Origin: Maricaulis sp.
GTDB taxonomy: Bacteria; Pseudomonadota; Alphaproteobacteria; Caulobacterales; Maricaulaceae
Assembly (NCBI GenBank): GCA_029251785.1
Contig: JAQXCQ010000186.1
Span: 1 to 64,000, forward strand
Direction: 5' to 3'
Length of the DNA stretch: 64,000 bases
A program made the translations under genes and the position numbers. Below the pieces are notes generated by a model. That model did not search any database. It saw only the letters and a program-made list of their open reading frames with translations, and was not told the DNA's origin. This document shows, in pieces, positions 9,736 through 18,550 of the stretch (positions are counted from its first letter, which is position 1; the number at the start of each line of letters is the position of its first letter).

Positions 9736-10941
9736 ATGCAAACCGCACCGAAACTCGACCGCCTGGTATCCATAGATGCTCTGCGCGGTGTTGCCGTTCT
9801 CGGCATTTTGATGATGAATGTTCAGGCTTTCGCTATGATCGCCCAAGCTTACGATAATCCGGTAGCTCACATGGACATGACCGGTGCCAACGCCACGGTC
9901 TGGGCCATCGCAAACACATTTTTTAGCGTCAAATTCATCACGATTTTTTCCGCGCTCTTTGGTGCCGGCATCATGCTGATGGTGGGCGAAGGCGAAAAAA
10001 CCGGCAAGCACCAGACACGAATGACTTGGCTATTGGTAATCGGTTTGATCCACGCCCATGTATTCTGGTGGGGTGACATTCTGGTCTCCTACGCCCTGTT
10101 TGGCATGTTGGCCGTACGGGCACGGAATTGGTCGGTTCGCAAATTGCTGATTTGGGCCGCCGTTATGATTACCGTGGTTGGCTTGTTACTGACCGGCTTG
10201 TTTGCCTCTTTCACCATGATCCCTGACGGCATCGACCCGATCAAGCTGGGCATGGCATTGGCGCCCGAAGATCTCGAAACCCTTGTCGCCACTTATCAGG
10301 CCGGGTTCATCGAGCACATTGGACCAAACTCCTCGCAGGCACTGGGCGGCGAGATTGCTGGAATATTGCTATTTGGTGGCCGTGTTCTGGGCATGATGTT
10401 CGTTGGCATGGCCCTGTTCAAAACGGGCTTTCTGTCTGCGAGCTGGAAATCCGGTCACTACTTGATAATCGCGGTCATCGCGTTGGCCGTCGGCCTCGGC
10501 CTCTCGGCCTGGAGCACTCACATTGCGCTCGAGACAAATTTTGACCTCGCACAGAAATGGTCGACCTTCGCCGCCAATTACGTCGGCAGCCTGTTTGCCG
10601 CGTTTGGGTATGCAGCCCTGGTCATGCTGATCTGCAAAGCGAAAGTGTTCGGCTTCATCGTCAATATTTTCGCCGCCACGGGCCGAATGGCCTTCACCAA
10701 TTACCTCACGCAAACCTTGATCATGACGTTCATCTTCGTCGGGGCACCCGGTCTCGGATTGTTCGGCACCCTAGAACGTGTCGAGCAAGCTCAGCTGGTG
10801 ATGGCGGTCTGGGTTTTGCAGTTGATCTGGTCGCCGCTTTGGCTCAGCCAATTCCGCTTCGGCCCGTTTGAATGGCTGTGGCGCTCCCTGACCTATGGCA
10901 AGCTACAGCCAATGGCCAAACCCACCAGCACAACCGGCTAA
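9736..10941 (+). CDS. DUF418 domain-containing membrane protein (YeiB family)
   Basis: RLVSIDALRGVAVLGILMMNVQAF N-terminus; C-terminal GRMAFTNYLTQTLI...GPFEWLWRSLTYGK; SD gggggac before ATG. Confidence 0.88.
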   Translation: MQTAPKLDRLVSIDALRGVAVLGILMMNVQAFAMIAQAYDNPVAHMDMTGANATVWAIANTFFSVKFITIFSALFGAGIMLMVGEGEKTGKHQTRMTWLLVIGLIHAHVFWWGDILVSYALFGMLAVRARNWSVRKLLIWAAVMITVVGLLLTGLFASFTMIPDGIDPIKLGMALAPEDLETLVATYQAGFIEHIGPNSSQALGGEIAGILLFGGRVLGMMFVGMALFKTGFLSASWKSGHYLIIAVIALAVGLGLSAWSTHIALETNFDLAQKWSTFAANYVGSLFAAFGYAALVMLICKAKVFGFIVNIFAATGRMAFTNYLTQTLIMTFIFVGAPGLGLFGTLERVEQAQLVMAVWVLQLIWSPLWLSQFRFGPFEWLWRSLTYGKLQPMAKPTSTTG

Positions 10942-10954
10942 TAACCCAAAAAAG

Positions 10955-10980
10955 GCCCGGCAGGAGGCGACCTGCCGGGC
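10955..10980. terminator. Bidirectional intrinsic terminator
   Basis: Perfect 10-bp stem GCCCGGCAGG-AGGCGA-CCTGCCGGGC, A-run upstream and TTT downstream, between convergent genes. Confidence 0.85.
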
Positions 10981-11006
10981 TTTCAGGGTAGTCGTGAAAT
11001 CGAGGA

Positions 11007-11300
11007 TCAACCGTCTTCGGCCAGTGCCTCTTCTTCGGCATCGCCCATGTCTTCTTCGACAACGGCTTCGCCTTCTTCCATCATCTCTTCTGGAGCAGCT
11101 TCCTCAGCGGCAGGTGCCTCCGCGGCGGCATCTTCAGCCATGGCATCATCGGCTTCCGCAGCCTCTTCCATCATGCCTGCACTGTCTTCGACAGCCACAG
11201 AACCCGGCATAAAATCGCTCATGCTGATGTGCCCGAAATGGTTCAGGCCAAAAAGAACACCGGCTGCCCCGGCGATAAGTCCAACTAAAAAACTACGCAT
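11007..11300 (-). CDS. N-terminally anchored/secreted Ala/Glu-rich acidic protein
   Basis: MRSFLVGLIAGAAGVLFGLN hydrophobic N-terminus followed by low-complexity EEAAEADDAMAEDAAAEAPAAEEAAPEEMMEEG. Confidence 0.6.
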   Translation of the reverse strand: MRSFLVGLIAGAAGVLFGLNHFGHISMSDFMPGSVAVEDSAGMMEEAAEADDAMAEDAAAEAPAAEEAAPEEMMEEGEAVVEEDMGDAEEEALAEDG

Positions 11301-11380
11301 TATTTCCCCCAACGCAGATTACAAACACGTAACCTTACATCGGATTTTGAAAAACACGAAATATTCTATTAGTGGAGCAT

Positions 11381-11782
11381 TCAGGCTTTGCGGCGAAAAC
11401 GGGTCAACCCAATCGCCTCAGCATCGGCATAGGCTTCGGTTTTTCGAGTTGTCACCTGGGCGGCAATCACAGCGTCCGGCGATAGGGCGAGTTCAAGCAC
11501 GGCCCCGCAGAGTGTTTCCTGAAGATCAAACTGCTGGCCCTCAAACGCTTTGATGCCCTGCAAAATATAGTCGTAATCAACAACGCTCGAGATATCGTCC
11601 GCCCCGGTCCAAGCCTTGTCGACCAATGTCACCACATCCACCAGCACACGCTGTTTCACGCCCCGCTCATAATCGTGAATGCCGATCTCGACATCCATTT
11701 TCACACCCTCGAGCCGGTAGACAAACACTTCCCGGCCCGTCGCATTGGCCAACGCATTTTCGATTACCTGGTCAAGTCTCAC
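11381..11782 (-). CDS. folB: Dihydroneopterin aldolase
   Basis: FolB core: LEGVKMDVEIGIHDYERGVKQRVLVDV...VVDYDYILQGI. Confidence 0.85.
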   Translation of the reverse strand: MRLDQVIENALANATGREVFVYRLEGVKMDVEIGIHDYERGVKQRVLVDVVTLVDKAWTGADDISSVVDYDYILQGIKAFEGQQFDLQETLCGAVLELALSPDAVIAAQVTTRKTEAYADAEAIGLTRFRRKA

Positions 11783-11785
11783 GGG

Positions 11786-12544
11786 TTAAACCTCCGGCAC
11801 ATTGGGCGCGTACATCACATCGCCATCGCGCGCGTCCAGATGCTGGCCGCCGTCCACTGTGATGATCTCGCCGGTCATGGCATCGGTCGCAAGAATAAAG
11901 CGCAGCGTTCGAATAATATCGTCCGGCGTTGAGCCGCCCTGCATCGGATTGAGTCGGTGGGCCCGGGCAAATTCCGCCTGAGTCTGACCGCCCGATGGCA
12001 AGGTGATACCAGGCGCAATTCCATTGACCCGCACACACGGTGCTAGCGCCATCGCCATGGTGGTTGTCGCCCCCAATAACGCGTGCTTGGACAACGTGTA
12101 GGAGAAAAAGTCTGGGTTCAGATTAAATAGTTTCTGATCGAGAATGTTGACGACATTGCCCGAAGACCGGTCCGTGTGAGCCTTGGCCATTTCCGAACTC
12201 AACAAAACCGGAGCCATTAAATTGATGCGCATGGCTTGGTCCAAATCCGCAGCGGTCACATCTTCCGGCCGGTCCATTTCAAATATCGACGCCGAATTGA
12301 CCAAGACATCGACGCGCCCCGCCGATGCCATGAATTGGGTCACTGCATCAGTTTGTGCCAAGTCGAATTGCACGACCTCGGCATCACCAGCGGCCGCGCG
12401 AATTTTCCCTGCAACAGCATCTGCCTCGGCCAGCGATGCATTGCAATGCACCAACACCCTATACCCGTCCGCCCCCAGCGCCTCGCACAGCGAAGCCCCC
12501 AAGCGTTTGCCGCCACCGGTTACCAAAGCCGTCTTTTGAGTCAT
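11786..12544 (-). CDS. SDR oxidoreductase, pteridine reductase/FolM-like
   Basis: TGGGKRLG nucleotide-binding motif, YTLSKHAL catalytic YxxxK, adjacent to folB. Confidence 0.78.
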   Translation of the reverse strand: MTQKTALVTGGGKRLGASLCEALGADGYRVLVHCNASLAEADAVAGKIRAAAGDAEVVQFDLAQTDAVTQFMASAGRVDVLVNSASIFEMDRPEDVTAADLDQAMRINLMAPVLLSSEMAKAHTDRSSGNVVNILDQKLFNLNPDFFSYTLSKHALLGATTTMAMALAPCVRVNGIAPGITLPSGGQTQAEFARAHRLNPMQGGSTPDDIIRTLRFILATDAMTGEIITVDGGQHLDARDGDVMYAPNVPEV

Positions 12545-12620
12545 TTCGTCCTCGATACGCTAACGCGCGGACGTGATGGACGTTTTTGATCCGGTTGGCA
12601 AATTTTTGCCGCCCTCGCTG

Positions 12621-13385
12621 CTACGCCAAAATCGCCCGATATTGTTTTTCCAATCCCTCAACCATTCCCCTATACGGCACGGGCCCGTAGCTCACGCGCG
12701 CGACACCGATCTCGGCGAGCACGGGAAGGGGTGGCGGATCCATCATCATCATCACATTGACCGGCATATCGGCCCGGTCGCACACCTCAGCGATTAGGTC
12801 ACGATCAATCAGTCCGGGAATAAACAACCCGCTCCCGCCCGCCTCACGATAACAGGCCGCGCGCTCCAAAGCCTCCTCCAGCAGGTCCTTGTGTTTGCCT
12901 TTGTCAGGTTGCTGCAAAAAGCAATCAGTTCGGGCATTGATGAATAACGGAACCTCCGCCTCATCCGCCGCTTCGCGTATCGCCGAAATCCGCGCCGCCT
13001 GTCCCTTCATGGCGTAGAGTCCCAACCCGCCGTGAATTTTGTCTTCAAAATTGACCCCCGCGATGCCCGCCTTGATCACTGCACGGGCGGTCTTGGCCAC
13101 TTGGTCTGGCCGCACACCATAACCGCCTTCAATGTCGAGGCTGACTGGCACATCACAGCTCTCAACTATGCGCCCGGCAATGGTCGTCAAAAGGCCCACC
13201 GGGATTTTTTCGCCATCGGCAAAGCCCTGGGCCGCCGCCACCGACCAGCTACCGGTTGCAACACAGGGGGCCCCGGCCTCGACAATCACCCGCGCACTCC
13301 CGGCATCCCAGATATTGTACAGCACTACAGGATCGCCCTTACGATGGAGTCTGCCGAAGGTAAGCGCTTTGTTTTTCTGGGACAT
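12621..13385 (-). CDS. Isocitrate lyase/PEP mutase family protein
   Basis: GDPVVLYNIWDAGSARVIVEAGAPCVATGSWSVAAAQGFADGE; DVPVSLDIEGGYG; start at MSQKNKAL because the ORF-track start runs into the upstream CDS. Confidence 0.88.
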   Translation of the reverse strand: MSQKNKALTFGRLHRKGDPVVLYNIWDAGSARVIVEAGAPCVATGSWSVAAAQGFADGEKIPVGLLTTIAGRIVESCDVPVSLDIEGGYGVRPDQVAKTARAVIKAGIAGVNFEDKIHGGLGLYAMKGQAARISAIREAADEAEVPLFINARTDCFLQQPDKGKHKDLLEEALERAACYREAGGSGLFIPGLIDRDLIAEVCDRADMPVNVMMMMDPPPLPVLAEIGVARVSYGPVPYRGMVEGLEKQYRAILA

Positions 13386-13410
13386 GTCAGGCTCCGGGGC
13401 GAAAAAGAAA

Positions 13411-14271
13411 TTATTCGAGAATCTGTGCGAGCTCTTCCAGATAGGGACGGATTTCTCCGTGATATGCCAGCTGCTGCCCCCAAGCCGCACAATTATAAAC
13501 ATCACCCGATCTCGCAGGATGTGTGCTCGCACTGAGCGCCGAAATACGGGCCGCTTCATCGCCAGTGCGAGACCAGTCTCGCACATTGTTCAGATACGCA
13601 TCGAGCCCATCCGGGTTAGCGTCAACCGTGGCCAGCACATCGTATAGCGCCCGCACGAACCGCTCATAATTGTCGACATTACCGGCAATCACATCGGGGT
13701 TCCCGCGCACCCAGCCGTCGGGGATATGGCCGACGACCGGATTGTAGGACATCTGTCCCGGTCGCTGCTGGTTGATCCCCCAGACATGGGCATAGGCGTC
13801 GCCCATCGCGTGAATGGCAAAACCGGCCTTCCACATATCGACAAAATTGTGCTCGCCCCGGTGGTCATCTAGCTGGTCGTTTAGCAGCGCCGCCAGATTG
13901 GCCTGCCGCGCCTGCACATCGTCGGTGCCACCGCCGTGCAGAGAATGCAGCACCGAAGACAAAAGATGCGCGCGGTCAAACTGGAGCAAGAACAGGCGCG
14001 CCGTCCCACTCGGGGCGGAATACTCGATCGGAAAATCATCGGGCGCCTGGGAAAAATAGGCCAGCTGTGCTGCCGACAAGGCATCCCACCCAGCAAAACG
14101 CGCAATCAGATAGGTCGTGTCCAGATGCCCATCACTATTGTATTTTGCGTCGTCCATCGAGGTGCCGCAGGCCTTCGCGATGAGAGGCTGGTCCCAGCCA
14201 TTGGAGCAGGCCGCCAGCGTCAGCGATGCCAGCGCCGCAATCCCACTCTTCAACACAGATTTCGCCAACAT
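13411..14271 (-). CDS. Putative lipoprotein with HxxxDxxxH motif, function unknown
   Basis: Lipobox LTLAAC; EHNFVDMWKAGFAIHAMGDAYAHVWG. Confidence 0.65.
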   Translation of the reverse strand: MLAKSVLKSGIAALASLTLAACSNGWDQPLIAKACGTSMDDAKYNSDGHLDTTYLIARFAGWDALSAAQLAYFSQAPDDFPIEYSAPSGTARLFLLQFDRAHLLSSVLHSLHGGGTDDVQARQANLAALLNDQLDDHRGEHNFVDMWKAGFAIHAMGDAYAHVWGINQQRPGQMSYNPVVGHIPDGWVRGNPDVIAGNVDNYERFVRALYDVLATVDANPDGLDAYLNNVRDWSRTGDEAARISALSASTHPARSGDVYNCAAWGQQLAYHGEIRPYLEELAQILE

Positions 14272-14409
14272 ATCGTCTCCCAGTCGCAAGAAGTCTCAAC
14301 AATCAATCGGCATTTGTGTGCTCAGGGCAAACGAAAAGTGTCACTAGTCCACAGCCCGGTGCGCATTCCGGCCTTGCGCCGCCTAAGGCTCGGGGCGATC
14401 TTGAGCACC

Positions 14410-16272
14410 ATGTCAGACGACACCCCCACCGAGCCGCAAAAATCCGGCCCCGAAATCATTGCCGAATACGTGCGCAATTTGCCCACAAAACCGGGCGTCT
14501 ACCGTATGTTTGGCGAGGACGGGGCAGTGCTCTATGTCGGCAAGGCGCGCAATCTGAAGGCACGGGTGTCCAATTACGCCAAATCCGGCGGGCATAATAA
14601 CCGCATCGGCCTGATGATCTCATTGACCCGGTCGATGGAATTCGTAGTCACCAGCACCGAGACCGAAGCCCTGCTGCTCGAAGCCAATCTGATCAAAAAG
14701 CTCAAGCCGCGTTTCAACATCCTGCTGCGCGACGACAAGAGTTTTCCCTATATCCTGATCCGGAGAGATCATTCCGCTCCGCAATTGCGCAAGCATCGAG
14801 GCGCGCGAAAGGTGAAGGGTGATTATTTTGGGCCATTCGCCTCCGTTGGGGCGGTGAATTATACCCTCAATACGCTCCAGAAAGCGTTCATGCTGAGGAC
14901 TTGTACTGACAGTGTGTATGACGGCCGATCGCGTCCGTGCATGCTCTACCAGATCAAGCGCTGCGCCGGCCCGTGCGTCGACCTGGTAACGCCAGAGACC
15001 TATGACGGACTCGTCAATCAGGCGACAGATTTCCTGCGCGGCAAATCCAACGCTCTGCGAGAAGACCTGCAAGACAAGATGCAGACGGCCTCCGATGACC
15101 TCGATTTCGAGGCTGCCGCGAAATTGCGCGATCGCATCAAGGCCATCGCAGCCGTCACGACAGATCAGGGCATCAATCCGGCAGGCGTCGAAGAAGCGGA
15201 TGTGATCGCGGTTGCGCAATCTGGTGGAAAATCCTGCGTCCAGGTTTTCTTTTTTCGAGCGGGTCAAAACTGGGGCAATCAGTCTTTTTTCCCACGCCAC
15301 GATATTGATGCTTCGCCCTGCGATGTCATCACCGCCTTCATCGCCCAGTTTTACGATGATCGCCCGGCCCCGGGCCTCCTCCTCCTGTCCGATTTGCCCG
15401 ACGACAAAACGTTGTTGGCAGAGGCTCTCAGCCTGCGGGCCGACCGCAAGGTGAGCTTGCACAAGCCAACACGCGGCGAAAAACGCAAACTCGTGAGCCA
15501 GACTCACCACAACGCTCGCGAAGCGCTGGCCCGCCGTATGTCGGAAAGCGCCACCCAGACGCAATTGCTTTTGGGTGTGCAAAAAGTGTTCGGGTTGGAG
15601 GCGTCTCCAGAACGCATCGAAGTCTACGACAACTCCCACATCCAGGGCAGCAACGCGCTGGGCGGTATGGTCGTCGCAGGGCCTGACGGCTTCGAAAAAA
15701 ACCATTATCGCAAGTTCAACATGAAAGGCGATGATGCTGCCACCAATGACGACTTTGCGATGATGGCGGCCATGATGCGTCGTCGCTTCTCGCGCATGCT
15801 GAAGGAAAAGGATGATGGCCATCCGGTCCCCGATCTTGTCTTGATCGATGGCGGTAAGGGCCAGCTTTCCTCCGTTCTGGAAGTCATGGAGGAATTGGGC
15901 GTGATGGACATCCCCGTCGCCGCTATCGCCAAGGGGCCCGAGCGCGACGCCGGCAAGGAAGCGTTTTACATTCCCGGCAAGCCGCCCTTCAAACTGCCGC
16001 AGAACGACCCTGTGCTATATTATCTCCAGCGTCTGCGTGATGAGGCGCACCGGTTTGCCATCGGTGGCCATCGCGCCAAGCGTAAGAAAGCGTTGACCGA
16101 AAACCCGCTCGATGGTGTACCCGGCGTCGGCCCTGGTCGCAAAAAAGCGCTGCTCGCCCACTTCGGCTCCGCCAAGGCCGTCCGCGATGCTGCACTTGCC
16201 GACCTGGAAGGTGTTGAGGGCATCTCTGGCACGATGGCGCAACGCGTGTATGATTGGTTCCAGAATAATTAG
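14410..16272 (+). CDS. uvrC: Excinuclease ABC subunit C
   Basis: GIY-YIG start LPTKPGVYRMFGEDGAVLYVGKARNLKARVSNY; UVR domain; HIQGSNALGGMVV; C-terminal HhH LDGVPGVGPGRKKALLAHFGS; start at MSDDT. Confidence 0.97.
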   Translation: MSDDTPTEPQKSGPEIIAEYVRNLPTKPGVYRMFGEDGAVLYVGKARNLKARVSNYAKSGGHNNRIGLMISLTRSMEFVVTSTETEALLLEANLIKKLKPRFNILLRDDKSFPYILIRRDHSAPQLRKHRGARKVKGDYFGPFASVGAVNYTLNTLQKAFMLRTCTDSVYDGRSRPCMLYQIKRCAGPCVDLVTPETYDGLVNQATDFLRGKSNALREDLQDKMQTASDDLDFEAAAKLRDRIKAIAAVTTDQGINPAGVEEADVIAVAQSGGKSCVQVFFFRAGQNWGNQSFFPRHDIDASPCDVITAFIAQFYDDRPAPGLLLLSDLPDDKTLLAEALSLRADRKVSLHKPTRGEKRKLVSQTHHNAREALARRMSESATQTQLLLGVQKVFGLEASPERIEVYDNSHIQGSNALGGMVVAGPDGFEKNHYRKFNMKGDDAATNDDFAMMAAMMRRRFSRMLKEKDDGHPVPDLVLIDGGKGQLSSVLEVMEELGVMDIPVAAIAKGPERDAGKEAFYIPGKPPFKLPQNDPVLYYLQRLRDEAHRFAIGGHRAKRKKALTENPLDGVPGVGPGRKKALLAHFGSAKAVRDAALADLEGVEGISGTMAQRVYDWFQNN

Positions 16273-16276
16273 GTAA

Positions 16277-17098
16277 TTGGATTCATTCCCGGAGTTTCCA
16301 TCAAACGTGCCGTCTTCCTCGCTCTTAAATCAACGCCATACCGTACGTGCCGTCTTGTTCGATCTCGATGGCACGGTGACCAAAGACGGTCAAATTCCGC
16401 CATCAATCTATCAGGCACTTACGCGTTTGAATGAAGCCGGACTCATCACACTCGCTGTGACCGGCCGCCCGGCCGGCTGGTGCGACCTCATCGCACGGTG
16501 GTGGCCGGTCGATGGTGTCATCGGCGAAAATGGCGCCTTTTGCTTTCGCCGCGATACGGATGGGCAAATCCAGCGTGACTGGATCCATCCGCCGACCGAA
16601 ATCGAGAGCGATCGCTTGCAGATATTGCTGGAAAATGCGCTGGCCGCGGTCCCTGGCTCTGCAGCGGCGCAGGACAACGCCTGGCGTAGCTGTGATATCG
16701 CCTTTGATTTTGCCGAGGCGGTCAGCGGACTCACATTGGAGGACGCCCGCACAGCCCAGGCGATTTTTGAAGAGGGCGGTGCCACCGCAAAGATCAGCTC
16801 CATTCACGTCAATGCCTGGTTTGGCTCACACTCGAAACAAAGCACGTCTCGTCATGTTCTAACATCGGTATTTGGGTTGGATCAAAGGCATCTAGAACAG
16901 ATCGTGGTGTTCGTCGGTGATTCACCGAATGACGAGACAATGTTTGAAAACTTCCCGCTCAGTTATGGTGTTGCTGGGCTCAAACGCTTTACCGATGACA
17001 TGACCCATTTGCCGGCCCACATCACCGAAGCCGACGAGGCTGACGGTTTTTTGGAGGTTATTGAATTCATTCTGGCCGGGGGATCTGACGCCAAATGA
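16277..17098 (+). CDS. HAD-superfamily (IIB-type) hydrolase
   Basis: AVLFDLDGTVTKDGQIP motif I, VTGRPAGWCD, VFVGDSPNDETMF motif IV; TTG start in ORF track. Confidence 0.82.
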   Translation: MDSFPEFPSNVPSSSLLNQRHTVRAVLFDLDGTVTKDGQIPPSIYQALTRLNEAGLITLAVTGRPAGWCDLIARWWPVDGVIGENGAFCFRRDTDGQIQRDWIHPPTEIESDRLQILLENALAAVPGSAAAQDNAWRSCDIAFDFAEAVSGLTLEDARTAQAIFEEGGATAKISSIHVNAWFGSHSKQSTSRHVLTSVFGLDQRHLEQIVVFVGDSPNDETMFENFPLSYGVAGLKRFTDDMTHLPAHITEADEADGFLEVIEFILAGGSDAK

Positions 17099-17673
17099 CA
17101 TCCAACACATTGTTCAACCCCGCAAATATTTTGACGTCGGTCAGAATTATTTTGGTTCCGGTATTTTGGTATGCGTTGCAACTCAACTCACCATCGGGAT
17201 TGGTACTGGCACTGGCTTGCGTCGTCTTGGCTGAAGTGACCGATTTACTCGACGGCTGGGTCGCACGGCGGTTCGGTTACGAGAGCGCGTTTGGTGCCCT
17301 GTTTGATCCACTCGCCGATAGTCTGTATCGGCTCGGAGCGTTTACTGCGCTTGCCTCTACAGGCTTTATTCCCATTTGGACCGTCCTGATTTTTGCCTGG
17401 CGCGACACCATCGTCACCTATGCTCGCATGATGATGGCTCAACGTGGAGAAGAGCTCGGCGCACGCCTGTCAGGTAAGATCAAAGCGATCGTCCAGGGCG
17501 CAGCACTCATCGGCATTGTCGCCGCGCTTTCTATTCCGGTTCTTATAACGACGCTTGATCCGACAAACTTCATCCCCTGGCTCTACGGGGCCGCCGTAAT
17601 CGTCACTGCATGGTCGGGTGTCGATTATCTTATTGCCGGAATGCGAAAATTCACCGCACCTTCGGAAGATTGA
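17095..17673 (+). CDS. CDP-alcohol phosphatidyltransferase (PgsA-like)
   Basis: Signature DLLDGWVARRFGYESAFGALFDPLAD matches D-x2-DG-x2-AR-x8-G-x3-D-x3-D; ATGA overlap with the HAD gene. Confidence 0.88.
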   Translation: MTSNTLFNPANILTSVRIILVPVFWYALQLNSPSGLVLALACVVLAEVTDLLDGWVARRFGYESAFGALFDPLADSLYRLGAFTALASTGFIPIWTVLIFAWRDTIVTYARMMMAQRGEELGARLSGKIKAIVQGAALIGIVAALSIPVLITTLDPTNFIPWLYGAAVIVTAWSGVDYLIAGMRKFTAPSED

Positions 17674-17838
17674 TGATGGAAACCATCAAGATTGGTTTCA
17701 ACATCTGTCGGATGCCCATCGGGACACCTGTAAACACAAGTCTCCAAGCCCAAGGCTTACGCTTAAATATACTGTGTCGATCAACTTGACCCCACGCGCC
17801 CACCAAGCATGCTGCACACACACCCGATAGGAGCTCGC

Positions 17839-18540
17839 ATGTACGATCAAAACAACGATTCGGCCCATATCCTTGTTGTCGATGATGACGATCGAATTCG
17901 CACCCTACTCAAACGCTTCTTGCAGGAGCGCGGCTATCGTGTGTCCACCGCTCCTGACGCAGCCAAAGCCTTATCGACGCTGAATTCACTCGCCTTTGAT
18001 ATCCTGGTACTCGATGTGATGATGCCGGGTATGGACGGCTTCGAGCTGACGGAAGTCATTCGCAGCAAAGGCGACACACCTATTCTTCTTTTGACGGCGA
18101 GAGGCGAAGCAGAAGATCGCATCCGTGGGCTGAGTCTGGGCGCAGATGATTACCTCTCCAAGCCATTCGAGCCGGAAGAATTGGTCTTGCGCATCAACGC
18201 TATTCTGCGCCGCGCCAAACCCTCCTCTGCCAGTATCATCCAGGTACTGTTCGGCGACTGGGCCTTTGACATCGCACGTGAATCTCTGACACGGGACAAT
18301 AAGCCGGTCCGTTTAACCGGCGGCGAGACTGCACTTTTATCAGCGCTGGCAGCGACGCCCGGCCAGGCCGTTTCCCGCCTGACGCTTTCAGAGCGTACCG
18401 GTGGCGGCGAACGCGCCGTCGACGTTCAGGTCACCCGTCTGCGGCGAAAAATTGAAACTGATCCCAAAGAACCCCTGCATTTGCAGACAGTCCGGGGCGA
18501 AGGCTATAGACTGGCCGCCGACCCTGTGTTTGACGAATAA
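17839..18540 (+). CDS. OmpR-family response regulator
   Basis: HILVVDDDDRIRTLLKRF, DILVLDVMMPGMDG, winged-helix C-terminus DVQVTRLRRKIETDPKEPLHLQTVRGEGYRL; SD aggag upstream of ATG. Confidence 0.93.
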   Translation: MYDQNNDSAHILVVDDDDRIRTLLKRFLQERGYRVSTAPDAAKALSTLNSLAFDILVLDVMMPGMDGFELTEVIRSKGDTPILLLTARGEAEDRIRGLSLGADDYLSKPFEPEELVLRINAILRRAKPSSASIIQVLFGDWAFDIARESLTRDNKPVRLTGGETALLSALAATPGQAVSRLTLSERTGGGERAVDVQVTRLRRKIETDPKEPLHLQTVRGEGYRLAADPVFDE

Positions 18541-18550
18541 TATGATCTAG

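Noticed and set aside
12621-13586. Long N-terminal extension of the ICL/PEP-mutase ORF (MCETGLALAMKRPV...)
   Set aside because: Extension overlaps the upstream lipoprotein gene; the family start MSQKNKALTF at 13385 is more plausible.
13936-14409. 158-codon upstream extension of uvrC
   Set aside because: It overlaps the lipoprotein gene antisense and lacks homology-like content; ATG at 14410 begins the normal UvrC N-terminus.
14620-15822. 400-aa ORF on the - strand inside uvrC
   Set aside because: Fully antisense to the clear uvrC coding frame; typical shadow ORF of GC-rich DNA, no family motif or own upstream signals.
17674-17838. Small inverted repeats (GAAACC...GGTTTC) between the CDP-alcohol transferase and the OmpR regulator
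   Set aside because: Short and imperfect; likely a weak terminator/leader, not distinguishable from chance by eye.
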